The notes: generated from the sequence alone by a model not told the origin. Positions 1 through 8,485 are shown, numbered from the stretch's first letter. The stretch: DNA of 64,000 nucleotides from Pullilachnospira sp963929535 (GCA_963929535.1 CAWVIZ010000004.1:1-64000), one strand, 5' to 3'. A program made the numbers and translations.

Positions 1-380
1 GCTTCTTTATCAGTTCCAACCACAATTTCTTTATGAACAGCATCCAGATAGCCGATCAGAATGGTAAGCGGTGTTCTTACGTCGTGAGATAGGCTTGACA
101 TTAGCTGTTTGTTGGCTTCATCCAGTTTGTTCATGGAAATAATGCGGCTTTCATAATTATTTACAATCGCATTGATTTTATAGGCTAACGGGGCTGTCAG
201 GTCACTTTGGCTTGCAAGTATTTTAAGGTTTGCATTTCCACCTTCAATTTCCCCCAAAGCCTCTTCCATATCTGAAAATTTTTTCTTTGTATGAATCAGT
301 TTCGCCCATAGTATCACTGATACGAGGAAGAAAAATATACATCCTCCAAGGGCATATACAAAAGCATTTGAATACAGCAA
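1..380 (-). CDS. Sensor histidine kinase (partial, C-terminus outside window)
   Basis: Membrane sensor kinase that should phosphorylate the response regulator encoded just upstream. The visible 126 residues start at a TTG (380-378) placed 9 bases after a GGAGG that overlaps the regulator stop. They show one N-terminal membrane helix (about residues 6-27) with no extracellular domain, a short linker, and the dimerisation/phosphoacceptor box SLSHDVRTP with the phosphorylated His near residue 99. The ATPase domain is cut by the window edge. Kinases with a single short membrane anchor often sense cell-envelope stress or antimicrobial peptides through a partner transporter; that role is inference. 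It is cargo of the recombinase element. Confidence 0.85.
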   Translation of the reverse strand, partial: MLYSNAFVYALGGCIFFFLVSVILWAKLIHTKKKFSDMEEALGEIEGGNANLKILASQSDLTAPLAYKINAIVNNYESRIISMNKLDEANKQLMSSLSHDVRTPLTILIGYLDAVHKEIVVGTDKE

Positions 381-383
381 GCC

Positions 384-1076
384 TTACACCTCCTTACTAA
401 AGCGATACCCCATACCTTTTACCGTTTGAATAACAGAAGATTTGTCAGAATCCGGTTCTATTTTTTTGCGGAGTTTGCTAATCATAACCATGATGTTTGC
501 ATCGTCAAAACAATATTCTTCCTTCCATACAGCCTCATAAATCTGTTTTTTTGTCAGAATTTTTCCCTGATTGCGCGCAAGGTATAAAAGAAGTTCAAAT
601 TCTTTATTTGGCAATTCAAAAGTACCTTTTTCCGTGGTAACACTATGCTCGTCCAGATTGATCTCCAACCCCTTGTAAACCAGTTTTCCCAAAGTATCAT
701 CAATCACACTGAACTGGGTAAAACGACGAATCAGAGATATAACACGCGCCACAAATTCATCAACATCAAACGGCTTTGTCAGATAATCGTCTGCGCCAGC
801 CCGCAGTCCCCGAACCTTACTAAGATTATCGCTTTTCGCCGTTAACATCAGAATTGGGATATTGCTTTTTTCTCTGATATGCTCCATTGTCTCAAAGCCA
901 TCCAATCCAGGCATCATTATATCTAATACAATTAACTGATATTGTTTGGTTGAGAGAAGAAATATTCCATCTTTTCCCGAATGGCAAACATCAGCGTTTA
1001 TATTTTCTACCAATACGCTTCGTTGTAATAACTCACATAATTCTTTATCATCATCTATAATTAAAATTTTGTTCAT
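384..1076 (-). CDS. OmpR/PhoB-family response regulator
   Basis: DNA-binding response regulator of 230 residues. The receiver domain (about 1-115) has the acidic pair DDD at 8-10, the phosphoacceptor Asp52 in LIVLDIMMPG, Thr79 and Lys101 in LTKPFD. The C-terminal winged helix (about 130-230) carries the usual family pattern ending in TVKGMGYRF. It is translated immediately ahead of the histidine kinase, so the two form an operon. A TTGTAT/TATAAT promoter lies about 75 bases upstream. The target genes are not visible; in similar mobile elements they are often neighbouring ABC transporters, which would lie beyond the left edge. Confidence 0.93.
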   Translation of the reverse strand: MNKILIIDDDKELCELLQRSVLVENINADVCHSGKDGIFLLSTKQYQLIVLDIMMPGLDGFETMEHIREKSNIPILMLTAKSDNLSKVRGLRAGADDYLTKPFDVDEFVARVISLIRRFTQFSVIDDTLGKLVYKGLEINLDEHSVTTEKGTFELPNKEFELLLYLARNQGKILTKKQIYEAVWKEEYCFDDANIMVMISKLRKKIEPDSDKSSVIQTVKGMGYRFSKEV

Positions 1077-1152
1077 CCCACTTCTCCTTTATGATTTGCA
1101 AATTCTGTTCTTTGACTTCAAACTATTTATCCGGTTTTTTCCCATATATCCA

Positions 1153-1181
1153 ATTATATTTCTTTGTTTTGCGGAATACAA
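1153..1181 (-). promoter_or_regulatory. Predicted promoter of the two-component operon
   Basis: On the minus strand TTGTAT (1176-1181) and a perfect TATAAT (1153-1158) are 17 bases apart, upstream of the response regulator. Nothing else is evident between the tnpV end and this gene. Confidence 0.55.
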
Positions 1182-1240
1182 GGTGGGAAATGTGTCGGTA
1201 TTATTATAATTTAATGCAAATCGAAGTCTTTACCTAAAAG

Positions 1241-1594
1241 CTAATTGTAGATCAATTCGTCTTGAATGATTTCCTCCACCTGCACTTTCAGAGTGTCCAT
1301 CAGCCCCACCCAGCGCATAGGGTCACGGGCTTTTAGTTCCTCGGTGACGCCCGCCGCCTCCATCATGCGGGGCAGCATGGCGTCCATGCGCTCCCGCGCC
1401 GTCCGGTCAATCTCCAACAGGTGCGGGTACAGCTTTTCACTCAAAATCAAGCTGCTGTAAAGGCCGGGCCGGTGTTCCTTCAGGTAGCGTTGCCGCATAC
1501 GGCCATACTTGCCGATGGGGGCCTCCGGCTGCTCGGAAAGTTTCAGGTCGGGGATGTAGTAATCTCCGCAGCGGGTGTAAGTCAATTCGCTCAT
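1241..1594 (-). CDS. tnpV: TnpV-like transposon-encoded protein
   Basis: A 117-residue protein beginning MSELTYTRCGDYYIPDL, typical of TnpV proteins that accompany TnpX-type serine recombinases in mobilisable transposons of Clostridia. The start is placed at the second of two close ATGs, 8 bases after GGAG; the ATG two codons earlier is too close to that ribosome binding site. It lies 26 bases downstream of the recombinase gene and is surely co-transcribed. Its function in transposition is not established; the charged helical C-terminus (residues 55-117) suggests a small accessory protein. Confidence 0.8.
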   Translation of the reverse strand: MSELTYTRCGDYYIPDLKLSEQPEAPIGKYGRMRQRYLKEHRPGLYSSLILSEKLYPHLLEIDRTARERMDAMLPRMMEAAGVTEELKARDPMRWVGLMDTLKVQVEEIIQDELIYN

Positions 1595-1620
1595 GTTCAT
1601 TCTCCTTTGCACTGTGATGG

Positions 1621-3501
1621 TTAAACTGCGGCACTGGCCGATACGGTGGCCTTGCGCGGCTCCTGCCTGGGCAACTGGCTGACAGGGATAAAAATGCCTT
1701 TTTCCATGTCCTCGGCCCGGATCGCGGCCTTTGCCGCCTCCACCTGGGCCTTGCGCTTGGCGTTGTAGCGTTCTTCCCATTCCTTCTGCTTGCCGTTTGC
1801 CTTGCGGCGCAAGTAGTTCTGGTGAAGCCTGTCCTTGCGTTCCTCCTTCTTCCGCAGTTCTTCCTGTTCCTCCGGGGTCAGGGGAACCGGCTGCAAGGCG
1901 GGCGGGATATACCGGCCCACAAAATTGAAGTAGATTTCAACCTCCTGTGTGGTGTCCTGGCTGCCTTTGCGGGCGCGTTCATGGACAAGGATTTTCTCTA
2001 CAAACTCGTTGAGCATGGTATTTGTCAGCGTGTCGAAATTTTCATACTTGTCAATCAGGGCAATAAACTTCTCCGCAGATTTCCGGCTCTGCTCATAGCC
2101 AGTAACGGCCTTTTCCAGTTCCGCGATTTCCGCATTGAGAGCGTCCTGCTCTTTGGCATACTGTGCGTCCAGGGCCTCATACCGGGCGTCCGGCAGCTTA
2201 CCCAGGGCGTTGTCCTCATAGATTTTGCAAATCAGCTTTTCCAGTTCCCCGGCCCGCTTTTGGGCGGCGGCCAGCCGTTTCCGCTTCTTGGATATGTCGG
2301 CGGTCTGCTGGGCGGCCTGCGTTTCCTGGACGGTGCGGATAAACTCGGCCCGGTCATTCTTGGAATACTCCGCGATGGCCCGGAGCATATCGGCAATCAG
2401 GGTCAGAACGGCTTCGGCCTTGATACGGTGCTGTGTAGGGCAAAGGGAGCCGATAGGGTATTTCCCATACTGGCCGCAAGTGTACTGCGGGACGCGCTTG
2501 CCGTTGTATGTGCGGTGAACATACATCTTGCCGCCGCAATCGGCGCAGTACATCAGGCCGGTCAGGGGATGGGCCTCCCCAAAGCCGTCCGGGTAGCGTC
2601 TGGCGTTTCCCCGGATACGCTGCACATTGTCAAAGGTTTCCTGGTCGATGATGGCCTCATGGGTGTTCTCAAAAATCGTCCACTCGCTTTCGTCAACATA
2701 GTGGCTTTTCTTGTCCTTGAAGTGCTTGCGGGTCTTGAAATTGACCGTATGGCCTAAATACTCCCGCTTTTTCAGGATTTCAACAACGGTAGAGGCACTC
2801 CAACGATAAATATCCGCAAAGGTCTTATTCTTGTTCACTCCTTCGCCATAGCGGGCAAGGTGAACGGCGGGCATTTCGATTTTTTCTTCTGACAACTTGG
2901 TTGCGATCTGATAGGGGCCGTAGCCCTCCATCGCAAGCGCGAAAATATGGCGCACCACTTCGGCGGCTTCTTCGTCCACAAGCCAGTGTTCCCGCTTTTC
3001 GTCCCACAGGTAGCCGTAAATGACGGTGCCGGTCAGGTGCTTGCCGCTCATGCCTTTGGACTTGAACACGGAGCGGATTTTCCGGCTGGTGTCGCGGGCG
3101 TAAAACTCGTTCATAATGTTGCGGAAAGGGGTAAAATCATCATCGCCTTTCAGACTGTCCACACCGTCATTGATGGCGATCAGCCGGACGCCGCGCTGCC
3201 GCAAAATCTCCATGACCTGGCCGACTTTCAGATAATCGCGCCCCAGGCGGCTCATGTCTTTGATAACAATGGCCTCCACCCGTCCGGCCTCGACTTCCTC
3301 CATCATCGCCAGAAAGCCGGGGCGGTCAAAACGGGTTCCCGATACGCCGTCATCGGTGAAGTGGGTGGGGTTCGGCAGACCATTCCGGCGGGCAAACTCC
3401 TCTAACATCTTTTTCTGGTTGGATATGGAGTTACTCTCGCCCTGTAACTCATCATCGCGGCTCAAACGCTCATACAGAGGGGTGATTTTCTCGTTTCTCA
3501 T
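1621..3501 (-). CDS. Large serine recombinase, TnpX family (DUF4368)
   Basis: Site-specific DNA recombinase of 626 residues that would excise and insert the element. The N-terminal resolvase domain (about 8-155) contains the catalytic Ser14 in LYERLSRDD and the family's downstream Arg cluster. It is followed by a recombinase domain (about 165-300), a zinc ribbon (CADCGGK and the later CGQYG/C residues, about 317-360), a long coiled coil (about 385-480) and a C-terminal DUF4368-type region. The start is supported by AGGAGG seven bases upstream. It sits at the inferred right end of the element, the usual place for tnpX. No frameshift is visible, so it may be active. Confidence 0.93.
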   Translation of the reverse strand: MRNEKITPLYERLSRDDELQGESNSISNQKKMLEEFARRNGLPNPTHFTDDGVSGTRFDRPGFLAMMEEVEAGRVEAIVIKDMSRLGRDYLKVGQVMEILRQRGVRLIAINDGVDSLKGDDDFTPFRNIMNEFYARDTSRKIRSVFKSKGMSGKHLTGTVIYGYLWDEKREHWLVDEEAAEVVRHIFALAMEGYGPYQIATKLSEEKIEMPAVHLARYGEGVNKNKTFADIYRWSASTVVEILKKREYLGHTVNFKTRKHFKDKKSHYVDESEWTIFENTHEAIIDQETFDNVQRIRGNARRYPDGFGEAHPLTGLMYCADCGGKMYVHRTYNGKRVPQYTCGQYGKYPIGSLCPTQHRIKAEAVLTLIADMLRAIAEYSKNDRAEFIRTVQETQAAQQTADISKKRKRLAAAQKRAGELEKLICKIYEDNALGKLPDARYEALDAQYAKEQDALNAEIAELEKAVTGYEQSRKSAEKFIALIDKYENFDTLTNTMLNEFVEKILVHERARKGSQDTTQEVEIYFNFVGRYIPPALQPVPLTPEEQEELRKKEERKDRLHQNYLRRKANGKQKEWEERYNAKRKAQVEAAKAAIRAEDMEKGIFIPVSQLPRQEPRKATVSASAAV

Positions 3502-3523
3502 GGCTGTACCTCCTGAAATGAAA

Positions 3524-3587
3524 ATGCTCTAAGTGACTGCTTCACTAACCATGACAAAAACCATGATTAAGAAGTCACTTAGAGCAT
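3524..3587. repeat. 15-bp inverted repeat at the element end
   Basis: Arms ATGCTCTAAGTGACT (3524-3538) and its exact reverse complement (3573-3587) flank a 34-base centre containing two direct copies of ACCATGA. It lies between the recombinase start and the virD4 break, only five bases from the inferred junction, so it may be the recombinase binding site, its promoter operator, or both. Confidence 0.7.
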
Positions 3588-4549
3588 ACATCTCCCGCCG
3601 CCAATTTGTATTTTTTATATTGCTTCACCGCGAAATGGTCGGGGCTGCGTTCTTCTAAATCGGCAAAGAGCAGATCAACGGGGCTTTGGTATTCCTCGTC
3701 GTCCTCGCGTGCTTCGCTTGCATTGATAAGTTCAAGCAGCGTTGTAAAGCTCATTTCCTCGGCGGGGGCTTCATACCAAATGTAGCCGATCAACGCGCAA
3801 TATAATAATCTCTCGGCTTTCACCCAAAAATCTTCCGCGCTTTTTTCTCCCTCGCCTTTGGTATTGACAATAAGGGTATTGACAACCTTTAACACGTCCT
3901 TTTCGCTGCGGATATAGACAAAGGGGTTATAGTGCATACTTTTCCGAAAGTTTATCGTGTTCAGTACCTTAATGCGGTAGCCTGCCCGTTGCAGCAGCTT
4001 TCCGCACTCGATTAGGACGGTGCCTTTTGGGTCGGTCAAGACGTAGGAAGAATGAAGCTGCATTAAATTAGGCTTTACGAAAAACCTTGTCTTGCCGCTG
4101 CCGCTGCCGCCGATCACCACGACGTTTTTATTTCTCGCATATTTCGGCTGCTTCGGGCGGCTGTTCATGGTAAGGCGTTCGGTCTGCGTCAAAATGATGT
4201 TGTTCTGAAAATCCGGGTCGATGTAGGGCTTTATATCTTCGGCGTTGCCCCAACGTGCGCTGCCGTATTCTGCGCCCTTGCGGTATTTCTTTGCGTTTTT
4301 CCCTTTGACATAGACAATCAGACGAATAACCACCGCGCCGACAATGCCGATAAGCAAATCCAACGGGTGAACGCTCGGCAAGGCATTTGAAAACGCTTCG
4401 GAAAATCCCTGTGTGATATTGAGTATCTTTTCGGAAATATCCGCGCCGGGGGCAAGCCGCGTCGCCTGTCCTACTTTATCAAAGAGATAGACAAAGAACA
4501 CATAGGGGATATTCGGGATTATCAGCTTTTTGTAGTTTATCTGCTTCAT
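3575..4549 (-). pseudogene. virD4: VirD4/TraG-type coupling protein, truncated by insertion
   Basis: Type IV coupling ATPase that brings the relaxosome to the conjugation channel; intact members have about 600 residues, here only 324. Two N-terminal membrane segments (about 10-30 and 60-85) precede the Walker A motif GGSGSGKTRF near residue 147 and the LTDPKGT motif. The frame ends in foreign residues DVCSK after KLAAG, so the C-terminal half with Walker B is missing from this side. The ATG overlaps the pcfB stop by four bases (ATGA), showing translational coupling. Conjugation by this copy is probably blocked unless the inserted element excises. Confidence 0.85.
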
Positions 4550-5019
4550 ATCTCGCGCCCCCTGTCTATTTTCTTTACCTTGTCGCGGGCGGCGTTAAGC
4601 TGCTTCGCCTTGTCCTTTGCTGCGGCAAGGGCTTTGCGGATAGAGGGCTTTTTATCCCTGTTCAGCTTCTTTGCGGAAAACTCTTGAAACGCTGCGATCA
4701 TAACGTCCGCGTCCCTGCCTTTGAAAAACACAAGGTAACGGGTCTGTTCGCCCTTAACCTTTTTCAGCGAAAAATCTATGTTGTACTTCTTCGCGGTACT
4801 CTCAAAGGCTTTGATATTGCTGTCGGTGATCTCGATGTTGGAAACACCCGCATTTTGCTTCATAAGCTGCCGCATGGTCTGTTTCCCATGCGGGGCTTTG
4901 CTTTTCTGCTCCAAAAACTTCTTGATTGCTTTTTGCAACGCCTGTTCGGTAAGCCTTGCCGCGCCTTTTCCCACATTGACGGATAGGGCAATCGTTTTTT
5001 GGGTTACTTCCTCCTGCAA
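4546..5019 (-). CDS. pcfB: PcfB-like conjugation protein (DUF3801)
   Basis: Accessory protein of 157 residues found directly upstream of VirD4 in Gram-positive conjugative elements; in the pCF10 system PcfB helps couple the relaxase to the coupling protein. The start is TTG, eight bases after AAAGGAG; the next codons encode QEEVTQKTIALSVNVGKG. The body is basic and helical with a Lys-rich tail (about 115-150) that would suit nucleic-acid contact. It is coupled to virD4 through an ATGA overlap. Confidence 0.85.
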   Translation of the reverse strand: MQEEVTQKTIALSVNVGKGAARLTEQALQKAIKKFLEQKSKAPHGKQTMRQLMKQNAGVSNIEITDSNIKAFESTAKKYNIDFSLKKVKGEQTRYLVFFKGRDADVMIAAFQEFSAKKLNRDKKPSIRKALAAAKDKAKQLNAARDKVKKIDRGREI

Positions 5020-5055
5020 GGTATCAACTCCTTTCCCGGTAAACTGCGGCTATGC

Positions 5056-6000
5056 TCATTTGCTGCCGTAAAAGTCGTGATTGACAAGGGCGGTATAATA
5101 GCTGTCAATGGTACTCGGCGCGTTGAACAGTACCGCTTTCAAATACTGCTTGATATTGCGCACTTTGGTTGTGTTCTCCCTCATGCAATCCAAAACAAAC
5201 TCAATATGGCTGCTGTTCAGCTTCAAAAACTTTGATTTCACTAATTCGGCGGGGTAGTCGTCCCCGGCAATACGGATTGTCTTTCGCGCTGTGCAGACGG
5301 TTTCCAGCATAAGGTCAACTATCTCATTTAGGCGGTCTGCGTCAATTTTGCAGTTTTGAATGAGATGGTCGTATTCGATATTGTCCTTGATAATCTCCCT
5401 GTAAATCTCTACTGCGCTATTGCTTTTCGCTTCCGTTCTTTTCCTTTCCGGCGGCGTAGCCGCTTCGCCCTGCTCAAAGGGCAAGGGGTTTAGGGAATGG
5501 AATGGAAAGGAATGGGTACTTGATAAATCCGTAATTGATTGTTCTTTACTTGATATATCTTTATTTAATTGCGTTGGATTTTCCAACGTAGGTTTTTCCT
5601 GCGTAGGTTTTTCCAACGTTGGATTATCCAATGTTGGATTTTCCAATGTAGGTAAATCCAATATAGGCGGCTGTCCGCCGCTGGTAGCTGCTTCCGGCTC
5701 TCGCGGCTGCGGCTGCTCGTATATGACGTAATCCGCGCCCCGCAAGCGTCCCTTTTCGTCGCGCTCCCGGCTGCGCACGATATATCCGGCTTTTTCGAGT
5801 TCCTTTACCGCTTCGCGGATTGCGTCGATCTTCTCCCGGTTGATATGGGATAAGCCCGCAAGGGTATAATCCCAATCCTCCGGCAAAGACAGCATTTGCG
5901 ACAACAAGCCCTTTGCCTTTAAGGACAATTCTTTGTTGCGCAAGTGGTGGTTGCTCATAACGGTATATCCCGTATTTCGCTCCACTCTGAAAACTGCCAT
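5056..6000 (-). CDS. RepA-N/DUF6017-type replication protein of the conjugative element
   Basis: A 314-residue protein with an N-terminal winged-helix region (about 1-85, MAVFRVERNTGYTVMSNHHL) like replication initiator A/DnaD proteins of Tn1549-family elements, and a C-terminal DUF6017-like helical domain (about 195-314). Between them is a low-complexity linker made of five-residue units of the PTLEN/PTQEK type. It probably serves in replication or maintenance of the excised circle. A ribosome binding site GAGGAA lies before the ATG. It is the first gene of the pcfB-virD4 transcription unit. Confidence 0.8.
   Translation of the reverse strand: MAVFRVERNTGYTVMSNHHLRNKELSLKAKGLLSQMLSLPEDWDYTLAGLSHINREKIDAIREAVKELEKAGYIVRSRERDEKGRLRGADYVIYEQPQPREPEAATSGGQPPILDLPTLENPTLDNPTLEKPTQEKPTLENPTQLNKDISSKEQSITDLSSTHSFPFHSLNPLPFEQGEAATPPERKRTEAKSNSAVEIYREIIKDNIEYDHLIQNCKIDADRLNEIVDLMLETVCTARKTIRIAGDDYPAELVKSKFLKLNSSHIEFVLDCMRENTTKVRNIKQYLKAVLFNAPSTIDSYYTALVNHDFYGSK
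5571..5660. repeat. Six in-frame 15-bp tandem repeats in the linker of the replication protein
   Basis: Units such as GCGTTGGATTTTCCA and ACGTAGGTTTTTCCT follow each other every 15 bases from 5571 to 5660, encoding repeated P-T-L/Q-E/D-N/K units. Copy number could change without breaking the frame. Confidence 0.8.
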
Positions 6001-6128
6001 ATTTCCTCACTTCCTCTCTTGGTCTGCGTGGACAATTAGAAAGCCGTTTTCGGCGGTTTTGGTATTGCAATATGCCCTTTGCCGTTTTCGCGTCTGCAAA
6101 GCCGCATGGCACAAGGGCTTTTGCCCGT

Positions 6129-6347
6129 CTATTTGTCCATGCTGGCGGGCGTTTTCCGCGTCCTCTTGCCGGGGCAATAGGGACACTCTTTGAAAACGCA
6201 AAACTCATATTTCCACCCGGGGCGGTAGAAACGGCAAGTGCCGCAATCTTCATCATCTCCGGCACAACCGGATTGATAGCGGTCAAATCCCGGCTTCTGC
6301 TGCATGAGCAGTTCAAACGCCCGCTGCTTGCCCTTTGTGAAATACAT
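6129..6347 (-). CDS. Small Cys-rich conjugative-element protein
   Basis: A 72-residue protein beginning MYFTKGKQRAFELLMQQ, placed by an AAAGGAGG nine bases before its ATG. Its C-terminal half has six cysteines in the pattern CAGDDEDCGTC, then CVFKECPYC, suggesting a zinc-binding fold. Such short proteins are common upstream of repA in Tn1549-like elements; no function is known to me. About 130 bases separate it from the repA-like gene, and that gap shows no convincing gene. Confidence 0.6.
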   Translation of the reverse strand: MYFTKGKQRAFELLMQQKPGFDRYQSGCAGDDEDCGTCRFYRPGWKYEFCVFKECPYCPGKRTRKTPASMDK

Positions 6348-6428
6348 TCCGGCTGCGCCTCCTTTCCTGCGGGCATAAAAAAACGCCACAACTTCTTTGA
6401 AGCTGCGGCGGCATATCCTACCCACTTA

Positions 6429-6471
6429 AAAACGCCATATCAAGGCTTGTCCAACCTTGCTACGGCGTTTT
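6429..6471 (-). terminator. Hairpin near the conjugative-element end
   Basis: AAAACGCC (6429-6436) pairs with GGCGTTTT (6464-6471), with an inner CAAGG/CCTTG stem. Read on the minus strand it is followed by TTTTTAAG, so it may stop transcription entering from the chromosome; it may also mark the element end. Confidence 0.5.
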
Positions 6472-6492
6472 AGGTGTAATCATAGGGGCTGT

Positions 6493-7170
6493 TTAATTGT
6501 CTTTAAGATAGTGGAAAGCCGCATGGTTACGGCAATTTCCGTGTTGTGCATATATTGACGGAGCAGTCGCTCCGGTTGGGCCAGTCGCTCCACTTGGGCC
6601 GGTCGCTCCACTTGGGCCAGTCGCTCCAGTTGGACCACTTGGACCGGTTGGACCAGTCGCTCCGCTTGGGCCGGTCGCTCCAGTTGGACCACTTGGGCCA
6701 GTCGCTCCACTTGGGCCAGTCGCTCCACTTGGACCACTTGGACCGGTTGGACCACTCGGGCCAGTTGCTCCGGTCGGACCGGTCGCTCCAGTTGGACCGC
6801 TTGGGCCGGTCGCTCCACTTGGACCTGTCGCTCCAGTTGGACCACTTGGGCCGGTCGCTCCGCTTGGGCCAGTCGGGCCGGTCGGACCAGTCGCTCCAGT
6901 TGGACCACTTGGGCCGGTCGCTCCACTTGGACCAGTCGCTCCAGTAGGACCACTTGGGCCAGTTGCTCCACTTGGACCGGTCGCTCCAGTTGGACCGCTT
7001 GGGCCGGTCGCTCCACTTGGACCGGTCGCTCCAGTTGGACCACTTGGGCCTGTCGCTCCGCTTGGGCCAGTCGGGCCGGTCGGACAGGGCGGCGGACAAT
7101 TGGGCCTGCAGGGATGACAGCCGCAGGACTGATCTTCCATCTCCTTCTGGTTTCTTCTAAACCATGACAT
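6493..7170 (-). CDS. Collagen-like Gly-X-Y repeat protein
   Basis: A 225-residue protein with an N-terminal Cys-rich segment (CGCHPCRPNCPPPC, about 17-30), then about 165 residues of Gly-X-Y triplets made almost only of GPT, GPS and GAT. It then ends in a 25-residue tail without a globular domain. Such proteins form triple helices on the spore or cell surface (for example BclA-type exosporium filaments), and their Thr residues are often glycosylated. No signal peptide is visible, which fits a spore-coat protein rather than a secreted one. The tail ends a few bases from the inferred end of the conjugative element, so the native C-terminus may have been lost. Confidence 0.85.
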   Translation of the reverse strand: MSWFRRNQKEMEDQSCGCHPCRPNCPPPCPTGPTGPSGATGPSGPTGATGPSGATGPSGPTGATGPSGATGPSGPTGATGPSGATGPSGPTGATGPTGPTGPSGATGPSGPTGATGPSGATGPSGPTGATGPTGATGPSGPTGPSGPSGATGPSGATGPSGPTGATGPSGATGPTGPSGPTGATGPSGATGPSGATGPTGATAPSIYAQHGNCRNHAAFHYLKDN

Positions 7171-7230
7171 ACTGATTTCCCCATTTCATTGACACTTCTT
7201 TTTATTATATGATGTCTTTTCTGTAACCGT

Positions 7231-8325
7231 TCAGTCTTCCGTTCTCTTCCCGGTTCCTCTGTGGGAAGCAAAATATATCTTATTCTGCAGAACGTACGGT
7301 GACCGGGGCTTATATTTCCCGGCCAGTTCATTATAATACTCTGCTTCTTTCCTCCTTCCCAGTCTGTCATAGCAGATGCACAAGGAAATAGCGGGAAGAA
7401 AACCGTAGCAGTCTTCCTGCACAAACGCTCCGGACTCTGCCTTTTTTTCCGCGTTCAGAGCCTGCCGGTACCAGAAAATGGCCTGCTGATATCTGCCTCT
7501 GTCCATAAAATGACGTCCCAGATCACAGCAGGTCTCCCCTCTGGGCACGTCATATTTCAGCCCGGCCAGCAATGCCTCCAAAGCCTCTCTTTCCCTTCCT
7601 TCCCCATAATAGCAGCGAGCCAGCTGCCTGGTAGCGTCAATCTGATTTTCTACCCACCCCTCCGGTCTGCCCAAAAATTCCTTCAATATCCGGATACCCT
7701 CCCTGTACTCTCCATGCGTCAGCAGCTCTCTTCCATAATAATACAGACTCCGGGCATCCATGGGTTCCCCCTCCTTCCGCATTTTCTGGTAGATCCTCAA
7801 ATTCCGTCTGCCATCTCCTCTTTTTTCCTTTCGATGCTCCACCGGAATATCCGCATAGATCACGTATCCATTGGGAGAGATCGCCTCATGTACCTTGCCC
7901 TGAAAGCGGTATTGGGGACTGTTTCGCACAATACGCTCCCGAAAGTAAGAAAACTCCGGATTTCCTTCCTCGTCAAAGGCAACGATATAAGGCATCATCA
8001 CCACATCCACCTCAGGCTGCAGATTTTCCTTCAGCCTGAGAAGCTTCCCCAAATTGGCCGGTGAAATCACGTCATCCGCATCCATCCACATACAGTAATC
8101 CCCGCTGGCCCTGGAAAACGCAAAATTCCTGGCCTCTGAAAAATCATCCCTCCATGGCAATTCCAGCACCTTCTCCGTATACCTCCGGGCAATTTCCCTG
8201 GTTCCGTCCTCCGATCCGGTATCTACCACCACGATCTCATCCACAGCTTCCCTGATACAGTCCAGGCATCTCGCCAGTACCGCCTCCTCATCCCGCACGA
8301 TCATACAGAGACTTATTGAAATCAT
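7231..8325 (-). CDS. Family 2 glycosyltransferase with TPR-like C-terminus
   Basis: A 364-residue GT-A fold transferase. The N-terminal domain shows MISISLCMIVRDEE, VVDTGSEDGT (Asp35) and the metal/nucleotide-binding DXD region MDADD (about 81-85); the C-terminal half (about 190-350) is helical with TPR-like repeats, a layout shared with SunS-type and other protein or polysaccharide glycosyltransferases. It starts 9 bases after GGAAGGGGG and lies 60 bases upstream of the collagen-like gene on the same strand. This suggests that it glycosylates the Thr-rich collagen-like protein; that link is inference from position. Confidence 0.88.
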   Translation of the reverse strand: MISISLCMIVRDEEAVLARCLDCIREAVDEIVVVDTGSEDGTREIARRYTEKVLELPWRDDFSEARNFAFSRASGDYCMWMDADDVISPANLGKLLRLKENLQPEVDVVMMPYIVAFDEEGNPEFSYFRERIVRNSPQYRFQGKVHEAISPNGYVIYADIPVEHRKEKRGDGRRNLRIYQKMRKEGEPMDARSLYYYGRELLTHGEYREGIRILKEFLGRPEGWVENQIDATRQLARCYYGEGREREALEALLAGLKYDVPRGETCCDLGRHFMDRGRYQQAIFWYRQALNAEKKAESGAFVQEDCYGFLPAISLCICYDRLGRRKEAEYYNELAGKYKPRSPYVLQNKIYFASHRGTGKRTED

Positions 8326-8435
8326 CGGATGCCCCCTTCCATTCCTGACAGTTCCGGACAGTATTCCACTTCCTTCCCGCGGGAACTGCTATTTCCATTC
8401 TATGAGTCCGAAGGGGGATCTATGAAATTGCACGG

Positions 8436-8485
8436 CAAAAAGCCCGCCGCCGGACCAGGACTTCTCCTGGGTCAGGCAGCGGGCT
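8436..8485 (-). terminator. Terminator after the flavodiiron gene
   Basis: AGCCCGCCGCC (8441-8451) pairs with GGCAGCGGGCT (8475-8485); on the minus strand the stem is followed by TTTTG. Confidence 0.75.

Larger units (their letters stand above)
1..3592. mobile_element. Nested serine-recombinase element (right end; left end outside window)
   Basis: The block holds a two-component system, a TnpV-like protein and a large serine recombinase, all on the minus strand. Its right border is inferred from virD4: that reading frame follows the family up to the residues KLAAG (codon at 3593-3595) and then runs into unrelated sequence and a stop. TnpX-type recombinases work at GA dinucleotides, and the junction reads GGA-GAT, which fits. 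The rest of virD4 should lie beyond the left edge. Cargo other than the two-component system is unseen. Confidence 0.6.
1..6480. mobile_element. Tn1549-like integrative conjugative element, one end
   Basis: RepA-like protein, PcfB (DUF3801) and VirD4 coupling protein occur in the order and orientation seen at one end of Tn1549-family conjugative elements, preceded by a small Cys-rich protein. The chromosomal side starts with the collagen-like gene, so the border lies roughly between 6430 and 6560. I could not fix the exact attachment site because the other end is not in the window. Confidence 0.6.

Noticed and set aside
6480..7424. Alternative-frame proteins over the collagen-like gene
   Set aside because: Low-complexity products of the same DNA repeats; only the Gly-X-Y frame gives a recognisable protein and has a ribosome site.
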